A DNA stretch of 12,598 nt from JAFGOY01 sp034430335 (lineage in GTDB: Bacteria > Chloroflexota > Anaerolineae > Aggregatilineales > UBA3940): NCBI GenBank assembly GCA_034430335.1, contig DAOUES010000006.1:1-12598 (forward strand). The letters are read 5' to 3'. This document shows, one piece after another, positions 6,082-12,598 of the stretch; the stretch's first letter is position 1; each line of letters opens with the position of its first letter. The notes beneath the pieces are model-generated. The model was given only the letters and a program-made list of their open reading frames with translations. It searched no databases and was not told the DNA's origin. Made by a program: the position numbers and the translations under genes.

Positions 6082-6666
6082 TTACTTTCGGGTGAAGCGA
6101 TACCAACCTGAGCGCCGCTCACTGGCGGTATCGACGTTGAGCGTCTTGTGACGCAGACTGAACTCAGGCGCAAACAGGTCTATGATCTGTTCCGGTGCAT
6201 ACCCGAATTCATCTGGTGCGGCGGGGGAGAAACTGTAAAGCATGAATGTCCCCCCTGGGCGTATGATCCGTTTGAGCATCGCGGCATACTCCTGGCTTTC
6301 TTGTGTCGATAAGCTGTGAAAGCAGCCGATGTCGACGGCGAGATCGAGGGTTCGGTCGCCGAAACGTCTGCCTTCTCTGATCACTTCGCCCTGCCGGAAT
6401 GTCGTCATCTCCTCGACTCCTTCACGCCGGGCTTTTCGCCTCGCTTCGCGGACTGCCCACCCCACCAGGTCGATGCCGGTGACTTCCCAGCCGTTCCTGG
6501 CGAGATAGATCGACGTTGTCCCCGTCCCACACCCCAGGTCGATGGCCTGGCCTGCCGGGAGTTGGCTGCCCTCGATCAGTTCGGCGATTTCAGGCGGTGT
6601 GACCCCCGTATCCCAGGGTGTATTTTCCGTGAAGTAGCGAATCCAGTATAGAATGTGTTTGAGCAT
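6082..6666 (-). CDS. Class I SAM-dependent methyltransferase, small soluble type
   Basis: This cytosolic methyltransferase is 194 residues from the ATG at 6666; an upstream in-frame GTG at 6678 would add four. Counting from the GTG, motif I is AIDLGCGTG at 45-53, the acidic residue for the SAM ribose is D70 in VTGID, and RIIRPGG at 137-143 is the usual post-IV strand. The N-terminal PWDTGVTPPEI (21-31) is typical of the Methyltransf_25/TehB-like group, whose substrates vary widely (thiols, metalloids, small acids). I prefer the ATG because the predicted -10 TATAAT ends only 6 bases before the GTG, which would make that start leaderless. It precedes the metalloenzyme gene by 9 bases after its stop, so the two likely share one transcript. 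The substrate is not predictable from this window. Confidence 0.87.
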   Translation of the reverse strand: MLKHILYWIRYFTENTPWDTGVTPPEIAELIEGSQLPAGQAIDLGCGTGTTSIYLARNGWEVTGIDLVGWAVREARRKARREGVEEMTTFRQGEVIREGRRFGDRTLDLAVDIGCFHSLSTQESQEYAAMLKRIIRPGGTFMLYSFSPAAPDEFGYAPEQIIDLFAPEFSLRHKTLNVDTASERRSGWYRFTRK

Positions 6667-6684
6667 ACTGCCAGCCACAGTCTC

Positions 6685-6713
6685 ATTATACGTAATAATA
6701 AAAGTTTGTACAA
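6685..6713 (-). promoter_or_regulatory. Promoter of the methyltransferase-metalloenzyme pair
   Basis: A perfect TATAAT (6685-6690 on the minus strand) lies 17 bases from TTGTAC (6708-6713). Transcription should start near 6678, giving a leader of only about 12 nt before the ATG at 6666. The promoter occupies the short gap after the murJ-like stop, so these genes can be expressed separately from the upstream operon. Confidence 0.6.
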
Positions 6714-6725
6714 TGGCGAGTGTGC

Positions 6726-8321
6726 TTATTCTGCACGTTTAGAAAATAACCCCGCGATAACGGTGGCCGGGATGGTGCGGATGTCGTCGATCCCCAGCAG
6801 CAGCGCCGCCCCGAAATACACCGCCAACCCGATCAGGCCGCCCGCGATGACCGAAACGAGCAGGCCGGGTGACAGGTACCTGAGGAACAGAAAGACCGTC
6901 ACGCTCATCACGCCGCTTGCCGCCAGCGCCCGCAGCGTATCCAGCGCGATCCTTTTCCCGTCGATCAGGTTCCACCGGAAGTGCAGAATGACCAGCCCTA
7001 TCGTCGCTTCGATCCCCACCGCGATGCCGTTCGCCAGCGCCAGCCCGCCGTGTGAAAGCCGCTTTGGTGATGACAGCCAGATCGCCAGGATGATATTGAT
7101 CGTCGTCGTGAAGAACGATACCAGCAGCGGAGTCAGCGTGTCTTTTTGGGCGGCAAATGCGCGTACGACCACCTCCAGCACCGATTGGCTGATCAAAGCC
7201 ACTACGTAGAATTGAAGCGCATAGAAAACCAGTTCGGTGCTTTGCGCGGTGAATTCACCCCGTTCGAACAGCAGTTGGATGATCGGCCTGCCGAGTACGA
7301 GCAGCCCGGCGGCTGCCGGGAGCGCCAGGACAAGCACCGCCCGCAGCGATCCGCTCAACGCCCGGCGCTGCGATCCGGTATCCTCGTCGGCGGCGATCTG
7401 CGCCAGCGTCGGGAAAACCGCGATCCCAATCGCCGTCCCGATCAGCGTCCAGGGCATGTTCATCAGTTGGTAGCCGTAGCGCAGCGCGGCGATCCGCCCC
7501 GTTCCCATGCCCGATCCGAGGTTGGAATTGATCCAGTCGATGCTCGCCCGTGCCATCAACAGGTCGACGGCGCGCGGGAGCATCAATTTACCGACCCGCC
7601 ACAGTGAGGGATTGTGCCATCCCAGGCCCGGCGACCACCTGATTTTGTACATCACCAGCCCTGGAACCTGAACCAGTAGATGCATCAGCGCCCCGATCAC
7701 CGCGCCCCAGGCGACGCCCTGAATCCCCATCGACGGGGACAGCGCCACCGCGCCGAAGATGATCCCGCCGGTGTACAGCACGGGCGCAATCGCCGGTAGG
7801 AGGAAATGCTGGTGCGTTTGCAACGTGCCCGAAATCAGGCTGCTGATCGAGAAAATGAGCGTCGAGATCAGCAGGATGCGCATGATCTGCGCGGTCAGCC
7901 GCTGCGTTTCCGGGTCGAAGTTCGGGCCGATTCCCCACCACGAACTGACAAACAGCGGGGCCAGCAGTGCGACGATCAGCGATGCCGCCGCCGTCAGCAG
8001 GAAAACGTTATTGACCACCTGGCTGAATAGTTGGTTGGCCCCGCTCGATTCCGCCTGCTTGATCTTCTCCGAATAGACCGGGATGAAGGCGAAAGCCAGC
8101 GCGCCGCCGGAGAGCATCATCACCAGCAGTTCGGGGATTCCGTTGGCCGCGCCGTAAGCGTCGAGCGCCGCGCTGGTTCCGAACCGGCTGGCGATGATCG
8201 GCTGGCGGATCAGCCCGGCGATCAGCGCCGCTGCCATCCCTCCCATCACGATCAGCGTCGAGCGGGTGATGCTGGCAGTTCGCCGCTTTTGCTCTGCGTA
8301 GGTTTGCTGTTGATTGTTCAT
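6726..8321 (-). CDS. murJ: MurJ/MviN-family membrane protein (lipid flippase-like, divergent)
   Basis: This 531-residue polytopic protein has about 14 hydrophobic segments, the size and topology of MurJ, the MOP-superfamily flippase that moves lipid II across the inner membrane for peptidoglycan synthesis. Family landmarks include GLIRQPIIASRFG at 36-48, SGGALAFAFIPVYSE at 71-85, IGIAVFPTLAQIAA at 298-311 and ERGEFT at 353-358. Aligned by eye with E. coli MurJ, R24 is kept (R39), but R18, R52 and R270 appear as L33, V67 and Q285, and E57 as G72; D39 is kept as D54. The family is clear, but lipid II as substrate is doubtful; another lipid-linked glycan is possible. ATG at 8321 has AAAGG upstream. 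The gene follows the second C39-TPR gene by 26 bases and probably shares its transcript. The symbol reflects family only. Confidence 0.85.
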   Translation of the reverse strand: MNNQQQTYAEQKRRTASITRSTLIVMGGMAAALIAGLIRQPIIASRFGTSAALDAYGAANGIPELLVMMLSGGALAFAFIPVYSEKIKQAESSGANQLFSQVVNNVFLLTAAASLIVALLAPLFVSSWWGIGPNFDPETQRLTAQIMRILLISTLIFSISSLISGTLQTHQHFLLPAIAPVLYTGGIIFGAVALSPSMGIQGVAWGAVIGALMHLLVQVPGLVMYKIRWSPGLGWHNPSLWRVGKLMLPRAVDLLMARASIDWINSNLGSGMGTGRIAALRYGYQLMNMPWTLIGTAIGIAVFPTLAQIAADEDTGSQRRALSGSLRAVLVLALPAAAGLLVLGRPIIQLLFERGEFTAQSTELVFYALQFYVVALISQSVLEVVVRAFAAQKDTLTPLLVSFFTTTINIILAIWLSSPKRLSHGGLALANGIAVGIEATIGLVILHFRWNLIDGKRIALDTLRALAASGVMSVTVFLFLRYLSPGLLVSVIAGGLIGLAVYFGAALLLGIDDIRTIPATVIAGLFSKRAE

Positions 8322-8347
8322 TGCGATCTACCTTTGGGGGAGGGGGA

Positions 8348-9721
8348 TCATTGCTCGGCCAGCGCGATCTGCGCCAGTTCGAAATGCGGGTTCAGCGCGG
8401 ATGCTTTCTCGTAGCATTCGAGGGCCTCGTCGTGATAGCCCATCGCTTCGAGTGCCCGGCCTTTGTAGTAGTAGGCTTCTTCCGAATACTCGTTGTTGGC
8501 GAGTACGGTATCCGCCAGCGTGATCACATCTTCGAGCCGGTCACCGCCGACCTGTAGATAAGCCTCGTACGGGCCAAACTGGTACCACAGCATCCGCCAG
8601 GGTGTCCCTTTGCTGCGGGCAATGTCGAACGCCGCCGCTGCGTTGGCCGGATCGCCCAGCGCGACCAGCGAACTGCCGATGTTGAACCATGCATAGGGAT
8701 TGTCTGGGTCGGCCTGGGCTTCCACTTGCGCTACTGCGAGCGCCCCGGTATACATCGTCTGCGCGTCGGTATCCTGCCCGATGATCGCCGCGACTTCGGC
8801 GTACTGGTCGGGCGGGTAGACGACGAGGTACGTCCGGTTGAAGTGCTGCCACATCCGGTTGATGTAGTCATAGGGTTCCTGCTGGCCCGGCCCCAGGTAG
8901 GAGTCCATCGTCCAGAAATAACGGTCGGTTTTCGAGTAGCCGTAGATCAGCAGGTAATGGCCCATCCAACCCAACCGGTCGGGTTCGGGATCGAACCCCT
9001 TCTCGATCATCACCGGGGAGCCTGCATCGATCAGCCGCTGGATCAGGTCGATATCACCGCCGACCCGCACGATCATGTTGTAGCCGAGCGATTCGACATA
9101 GGCTTGCAGTTCGTCGGGCCTGACGTTGCGATCCTCGATATTGGGTTTGACGAACTGCTGGATGTCCTCCTGGGTCACACCCAGTTCCCAGTAGCTCAGA
9201 TACGTGGCAAGCGTCGCCGGGCCGCAGTTGTTCCACATCTGGTAATTGTGATCGAAGGGTTGCAGCATGACGCTGTCGGGTTCGCTCAATGCCGCTTCTG
9301 TGTCCGCTTCGGAGGGAATGGGGGGCAGTTCCTCTTCCTGAAATGCCGGGGTAAGGATGTCGTCCGACGGGTTGATCGCGGGCACGTCGACGCTGATCGT
9401 CGGCAGCGGGGTCGTTTGCGGCTGCTCGATGGCCGCCAACTGTTCGAGTAGGGCGGCTTCGGCACCGGCATCAGCCGGGATCGCGGTCGGCAGTGTTTCG
9501 AATGGGTCGGTATCGAACACCATTTCGTAGAGTGGTTCGGGTAAATAGGCAGCGACGTACCGGTCGGGGACAAAGTTGCGCAAAATGAAGCGCAGCCAGA
9601 GCGGGGTTGATACCGCCAGCGCCAGCACTACCAGCGACCCGCCGGTGATCAGCCAGGGGGCCAGCCTACGCCGGTTGACCGGCACTCTTCGGGGTGCTCT
9701 ATCACCTTTAAGAAACGACAC
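8348..9721 (-). CDS. Membrane-anchored C39-like cysteine peptidase with TPR repeats (paralog B)
   Basis: This 457-residue protein starts with a basic segment (R/K-rich, residues 5-19) and one membrane helix (about 22-46). By the positive-inside rule the rest lies outside the cytoplasm. A low-complexity linker (70-150) leads to a papain-fold domain of the C39-like type (Peptidase_C39_2): Q161 for the oxyanion hole, C166 in NNCGPAT, H255 in GHYLLIYGYS and D273 in MDSYLGP, all in the expected order. The C-terminal third (about 320-457) carries TPR-type helical repeats such as AWFNIGSSLVALGDPANAA and YYKGRALEAMGYHDEALECY, with a distinctive PWRMLWYQFGPYEAY segment at 374-388. The GTG start at 9721 has AGGA 10 bases upstream, inside the end of the preceding paralog, whose stop is 6 bases away. 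It shares motifs with that paralog along the whole length. The substrate is unknown; no transporter accompanies it. Confidence 0.88.
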   Translation of the reverse strand: MSFLKGDRAPRRVPVNRRRLAPWLITGGSLVVLALAVSTPLWLRFILRNFVPDRYVAAYLPEPLYEMVFDTDPFETLPTAIPADAGAEAALLEQLAAIEQPQTTPLPTISVDVPAINPSDDILTPAFQEEELPPIPSEADTEAALSEPDSVMLQPFDHNYQMWNNCGPATLATYLSYWELGVTQEDIQQFVKPNIEDRNVRPDELQAYVESLGYNMIVRVGGDIDLIQRLIDAGSPVMIEKGFDPEPDRLGWMGHYLLIYGYSKTDRYFWTMDSYLGPGQQEPYDYINRMWQHFNRTYLVVYPPDQYAEVAAIIGQDTDAQTMYTGALAVAQVEAQADPDNPYAWFNIGSSLVALGDPANAAAAFDIARSKGTPWRMLWYQFGPYEAYLQVGGDRLEDVITLADTVLANNEYSEEAYYYKGRALEAMGYHDEALECYEKASALNPHFELAQIALAEQ

Positions 9722-9727
9722 GGGATG

Positions 9728-11206
9728 TTATTCCTGTAGGGCGTTGAGGGCTAAATAGGCTTCTTCTGCCGGTTTGAAATTTTTGTTGTAATAAAGCGCC
9801 ATGTCGAGCGATTTCAGGGCATCGTTGATTTTGCCCTGTTCTCGCTGCGCCAGTCCCAGGTAATAATACGGTTCCTCGGACCCGATCTTGGCGATCACCG
9901 CGTTTGCCATGTCAATCACGGCGTCGTAGCGGCCAACCTGCATGTAGGCTTCGAAGGGGGCGAATTGGTACCAGGTAAACCGCCAGGGAAGACCTAACCG
10001 CCGTGCCTCGTCGAAGGCGACCGCCGCGTCCTCGTAGCGTTCCAACCCGACCAGGTTCGTCCCCAGGTTGAACCAGGCGAACGCATCGTTCCGGTTGATG
10101 TTGATCTCTGCCTGGGCCGTCTCGATGGCGTTGCGGTACATCGTATCGTCGTCCATGTTTTCGCCGATGATCGAAGCGACCGCAACGGCCTGGTCGGACC
10201 GGTAGGCGATCAGGTAGCGCCGGTTGAACTGCCGCCAGTAGTGATCGAGTGCCTCGTAGCTGTAGAACCAGTTCGGGCGTCGATAGGTATCCATCGCGAT
10301 GAATCCCTGATCTTTGTCGGAATAGCCGACCAGTGTCAGGTAGTGGGATGTCCACCCGATCGTTTCCGGTTCGGGGTCGTAGCCCGTCTCGATCAGCACC
10401 GGGTACCCGGCCAGCAAAAACTGCTTGATCGTATCGAAGCTCCCGCCTTCCCGGATGATCATGTGATAGCCCAGGCTTTCGGCCAGGGCTGCCATTTCGT
10501 CGGGCCTGACGTTGGGGTCTTTAGCGTTTGGTTTCAGCGTGATGGCGGCCTCTTCCATCGTCATTTCGGTGCCCCAATAGCTGATCATCGTCGCGAACGA
10601 GGCCGGGCCGCAGTTGTTGCTCCCTGTCTGTTGGTGGAATGTGAACCCGGTCAGCAGCGTATCGGCGTGGCTGAGATCGGCTTGATGTTCCAGGTCGACC
10701 GCGCTCGTACTGATCGCCATTGCCACTGCCGGGGTGACGGTTGGCGTCGGTGCCCCCGGCACCGGTGTGGGCTGAACGTAGCCGCCCGCTGGAACAGCGA
10801 TCACCTCTTCGTCAGGGGACGGGGTTGGGGTAGGCGTTGGCGCAACCAACGTGAGCAGACTCTGGGCCAGCGCCTCGTCGTAAGCGCTGGGCGTTGGCAC
10901 CTGCTCGTCGATGTTGATGCGGAAGATGGTCTTTTGCAGCCTGGGCGGTGCGTAGGCCATGATGTACCGGTCGGGAACGAACCACCGGATCGTCGGGAGC
11001 CAGGCCGGGGCGGAGATCAGGATCGCCGCAACAGCCGACACGGCGACGATGACTTTCCACGAGTGGACGCTGCGTTTCGTCTTGGAACGGGAAAGCTGGC
11101 TCGGCAGGTGCGGGTATCGACCCCCGCGCCTTGTCTGGGCCTTCTTCCTCTGGATTGACTGTGTATTTCGAAGTCGAGGGAACTGCCTGCGACTTTTAAA
11201 AAGCAT
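9728..11206 (-). CDS. Membrane-anchored C39-like cysteine peptidase with TPR repeats (paralog A)
   Basis: First gene of the C39-TPR operon. I use ATG 11206 (492 residues); an in-frame GTG at 11227 would add seven but has no ribosome-binding site. Numbered from the GTG, a long, strongly basic N-terminus (11-58) precedes a membrane helix (58-78). FVPDRY at 83-88 follows directly, as it does in paralog B. A Thr/Pro linker (APTPTPTPSP, 129-138, and 152-166) is typical of exported proteins. The C39-like core shows C206 in NNCGPAS, H295 in SHYLTLVGYS and D313 in MDTYRRP, with Q199/Q200 upstream for the oxyanion hole. TPR-like repeats fill about 365-499, including PWRFTWYQFAPFEAY at 414-428. Paralog B matches it throughout, pointing to tandem duplication. 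Role inferred: extracytoplasmic proteolysis or peptide binding; either could prove purely structural. Confidence 0.88.
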   Translation of the reverse strand: MLFKSRRQFPRLRNTQSIQRKKAQTRRGGRYPHLPSQLSRSKTKRSVHSWKVIVAVSAVAAILISAPAWLPTIRWFVPDRYIMAYAPPRLQKTIFRINIDEQVPTPSAYDEALAQSLLTLVAPTPTPTPSPDEEVIAVPAGGYVQPTPVPGAPTPTVTPAVAMAISTSAVDLEHQADLSHADTLLTGFTFHQQTGSNNCGPASFATMISYWGTEMTMEEAAITLKPNAKDPNVRPDEMAALAESLGYHMIIREGGSFDTIKQFLLAGYPVLIETGYDPEPETIGWTSHYLTLVGYSDKDQGFIAMDTYRRPNWFYSYEALDHYWRQFNRRYLIAYRSDQAVAVASIIGENMDDDTMYRNAIETAQAEININRNDAFAWFNLGTNLVGLERYEDAAVAFDEARRLGLPWRFTWYQFAPFEAYMQVGRYDAVIDMANAVIAKIGSEEPYYYLGLAQREQGKINDALKSLDMALYYNKNFKPAEEAYLALNALQE

Positions 11207-11235
11207 TTTACTCAGGTTTCCTGCCACCAGTCACG

Positions 11236-11263
11236 CTGCCGGAACAATTCAACCCACCGGCAG
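11236..11263 (-). promoter_or_regulatory. Hairpin in the leader of the C39-TPR operon
   Basis: CTGCCGG (11236-11242) and CCGGCAG (11257-11263) form a 7-bp perfect stem with a 14-base loop between the predicted transcription start and the start codon. No T-run follows on either strand, so it is not a terminator. It could stabilise the mRNA or bind a regulator; it may also be chance. Confidence 0.35.
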
Positions 11264-11285
11264 GGCTTCTCTTCCGCAGCTTGTG

Positions 11286-11315
11286 AGTATAGCGTGCCGG
11301 GTGCTGTGCTTACAA
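11286..11315 (-). promoter_or_regulatory. Predicted promoter of the C39-TPR / murJ-like operon
   Basis: TTGTAA (11310-11315, 4/6) and TATACT (11286-11291, 5/6) on the minus strand are separated by 18 bases. The predicted leader is about 70 nt long. It lies between the tryptophanase stop and the first C39-TPR gene, so the operon can be transcribed on its own. Confidence 0.5.
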
Positions 11316-11378
11316 ACGCAACGGGCCTGTCGACAATCCAGTTTAGCGCGCCGATTCGCGCATTGATCCGTGTTAAGC

Positions 11379-12598
11379 CTACGATTCGGCTATGATCTTA
11401 AACGTCGCGGTGAAGTGCCGCAGAAGTTCTGGCTGTGTGACGATCTCCACCCCTCTCAGGGCCGATTTCCTTTCCGCGATGTCGGCCAGCACCCCGATCA
11501 CGTAGTCGAAATGGCTGCGGGTATAGACGCGCCTCGGTATCGCCAGTCGGACGAGTTCAAGCGGTGGATGCTTGATTTCACCCGTGGCGGGGTCGGGGTA
11601 GGCAAAGGCGACGCTGCCCAGTTCCACCGTTCTGATCCCCCCGGCGATGTACAGCTCGATGGAGAGCGCCTGTCCCGGAAATTGATCGGCGGGGATATGC
11701 GGGAGGAAACTGCCCGCGTCGATATAGATCGCATGGCCGCCCGGCGGCTCGACAATCGGGATACCGGCTTCAAGCAGCGACTCGCCGAAATAGGCCGTCT
11801 GCGCGATACGGTAGCTGAGGTAGCGCTCGTCCAGCCCTTCCCATAATCCTCTTGCCAGCGCTTCCAGGTCACGCCCGGCCAGCCCGCCGTAGGTCGGGAA
11901 GCCTTCCCGCAGGATCAGTTCCTGCTGCACCGCCTCGAACAGGTCGTCGTCGTTCATGCACAGGAACCCGCCGATGTTGACCAGCCCGTCTTTCTTGGCG
12001 CTCATCGTGCAGCCGTCGGCAGCGCCGAACATCTCCTGGGCGATCTCCAGCGGTGTCTTGTCGGCGTAGCCTTCTTCGCGCAGTTTGATGAAATAGGCAT
12101 TCTCGGCGTACCGGCAGGCGTCGATGAAAAATGGGATGTCGTACTCGTGGTAAACCGCTGACACCGCCTTGATGTTCGCCATCGAAACCGGCTGGCCGCC
12201 GCCTGCGTTGTTGGTGATCGTGATCATCCCAAGGGGGATATTCTCTTTCCCGGTCGATTCGATGAACCGGCGCAGCTTGTCGATATCCAGGTTGCCCTTG
12301 AACGGGTGCCGCGAACCTGGATCATTGCCCTCGTCAATCAACAGGTCGACCGGTCTTGCTCCCGCCGCGCGGATGTTCGCCCCGGTTGTATCGAAATGCA
12401 TGTTGCTGGGAACCAGCGCACCGGGATTGAGCAGCACGTTGCACAGGATATTTTCCGCCGCCCGCCCCTGGTGGGTGGGAACGAAGTGCCTGAACCCGAA
12501 GATCGTGCTGATGACCTCTTTCAGGTTGTAGAAGCTTTTCGCCCCGGCATACGATTCGTCGCCCAGCATGATCCCGGCCCACTGGTTGTCGCTCATCG
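11379..12598 (-). CDS. tnaA: Tryptophanase (N-terminus cut by window edge)
   Basis: This PLP-dependent beta-eliminating lyase is predicted to split tryptophan into indole, pyruvate and ammonia in the cytosol. About 405 residues are visible and the reading frame runs off the right edge; roughly 50-60 N-terminal residues are missing compared with E. coli TnaA. Counting from the first visible Met, landmarks are PTHQGR at 40-45, FIDACRYAENAYFI at 157-170 with D159 facing the cofactor, and SAKKD at 199-203 with K202 as the PLP lysine. Three positions separate tryptophanase from tyrosine phenol-lyase: D69 in FDTT (lyase Thr), L326 in VELG (lyase Arg381, tryptophanase Ile) and H394 in LRHFTA (lyase Phe). 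All three favour tryptophanase. Other stretches, such as LVNIGGFLCMNDD, read more like the phenol-lyase. No intrinsic terminator with a T-run follows the stop. Confidence 0.88.
   Translation of the reverse strand, partial: MSDNQWAGIMLGDESYAGAKSFYNLKEVISTIFGFRHFVPTHQGRAAENILCNVLLNPGALVPSNMHFDTTGANIRAAGARPVDLLIDEGNDPGSRHPFKGNLDIDKLRRFIESTGKENIPLGMITITNNAGGGQPVSMANIKAVSAVYHEYDIPFFIDACRYAENAYFIKLREEGYADKTPLEIAQEMFGAADGCTMSAKKDGLVNIGGFLCMNDDDLFEAVQQELILREGFPTYGGLAGRDLEALARGLWEGLDERYLSYRIAQTAYFGESLLEAGIPIVEPPGGHAIYIDAGSFLPHIPADQFPGQALSIELYIAGGIRTVELGSVAFAYPDPATGEIKHPPLELVRLAIPRRVYTRSHFDYVIGVLADIAERKSALRGVEIVTQPELLRHFTATFKIIAES

Noticed and set aside
8348..9721. C39 peptidase domain of a bacteriocin ABC exporter
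   Set aside because: There is no transporter or ATPase domain, and the peptidase lies outside the membrane after an N-terminal anchor instead of in the cytoplasm before a transporter.
11340..11375. GCGCG/CGCGC hairpin after the tryptophanase stop as a terminator
   Set aside because: The stem is 5 bp and no T-run follows on the transcribed strand.
11379..12598. Tyrosine phenol-lyase
   Set aside because: The lyase-specific Arg (381), Thr and Phe positions are replaced by Leu, Asp and His as in tryptophanase.

Overview
The window looks like chromosomal DNA of a GC-rich bacterium. Chloroflexota, perhaps near the Anaerolineae, fits best; this rests on protein flavour (the MurJ-like and C39-TPR proteins, the Thr/Pro-rich extracytoplasmic linkers, the ArgRS variant) and not on a marker gene, so the phylum is an inference. 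Ten of the eleven recognised genes lie on the minus strand; only the lipoprotein gene is on plus. No rRNA, tRNA, insertion sequence, phage gene or CRISPR array was seen.

Layout from left to right: argS (arginyl-tRNA synthetase), cut by the left edge; an FAH-family hydrolase/isomerase; a membrane-anchored methyltransferase with a C-terminal Trm112-like zinc ribbon; a divergent lipoprotein gene ending in an intrinsic terminator shared with the converging AMMECR1-family gene; a short alkaline-phosphatase-superfamily metalloenzyme and a small class I methyltransferase, probably one transcript; a MurJ/MviN-family flippase-like protein preceded by two tandem paralogous membrane-anchored C39-like cysteine peptidase-TPR proteins; and a tryptophanase cut by the right edge.

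The two spacers flanking the FAH gene (1460-1520 and 2374-2600) hold G-rich repeat modules. Each is a short variable stem-loop framed by conserved GGGGGA and AGGGGG blocks. The stems differ between copies yet stay self-complementary.

The most distinctive unit is the apparent operon C39-TPR / C39-TPR / murJ-like (11206 down to 6726; gaps of 6 and 26 bp). Both peptidases keep Cys, His and Asp and are predicted to face outside the cytoplasm. The MurJ-like partner appears to lack three of the four arginines known to be essential in E. coli MurJ. I infer an envelope-associated system in which a divergent lipid or glycan flippase is co-expressed with two exported proteases; the substrate is unknown. 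The other genes look like housekeeping or ordinary accessory metabolism.
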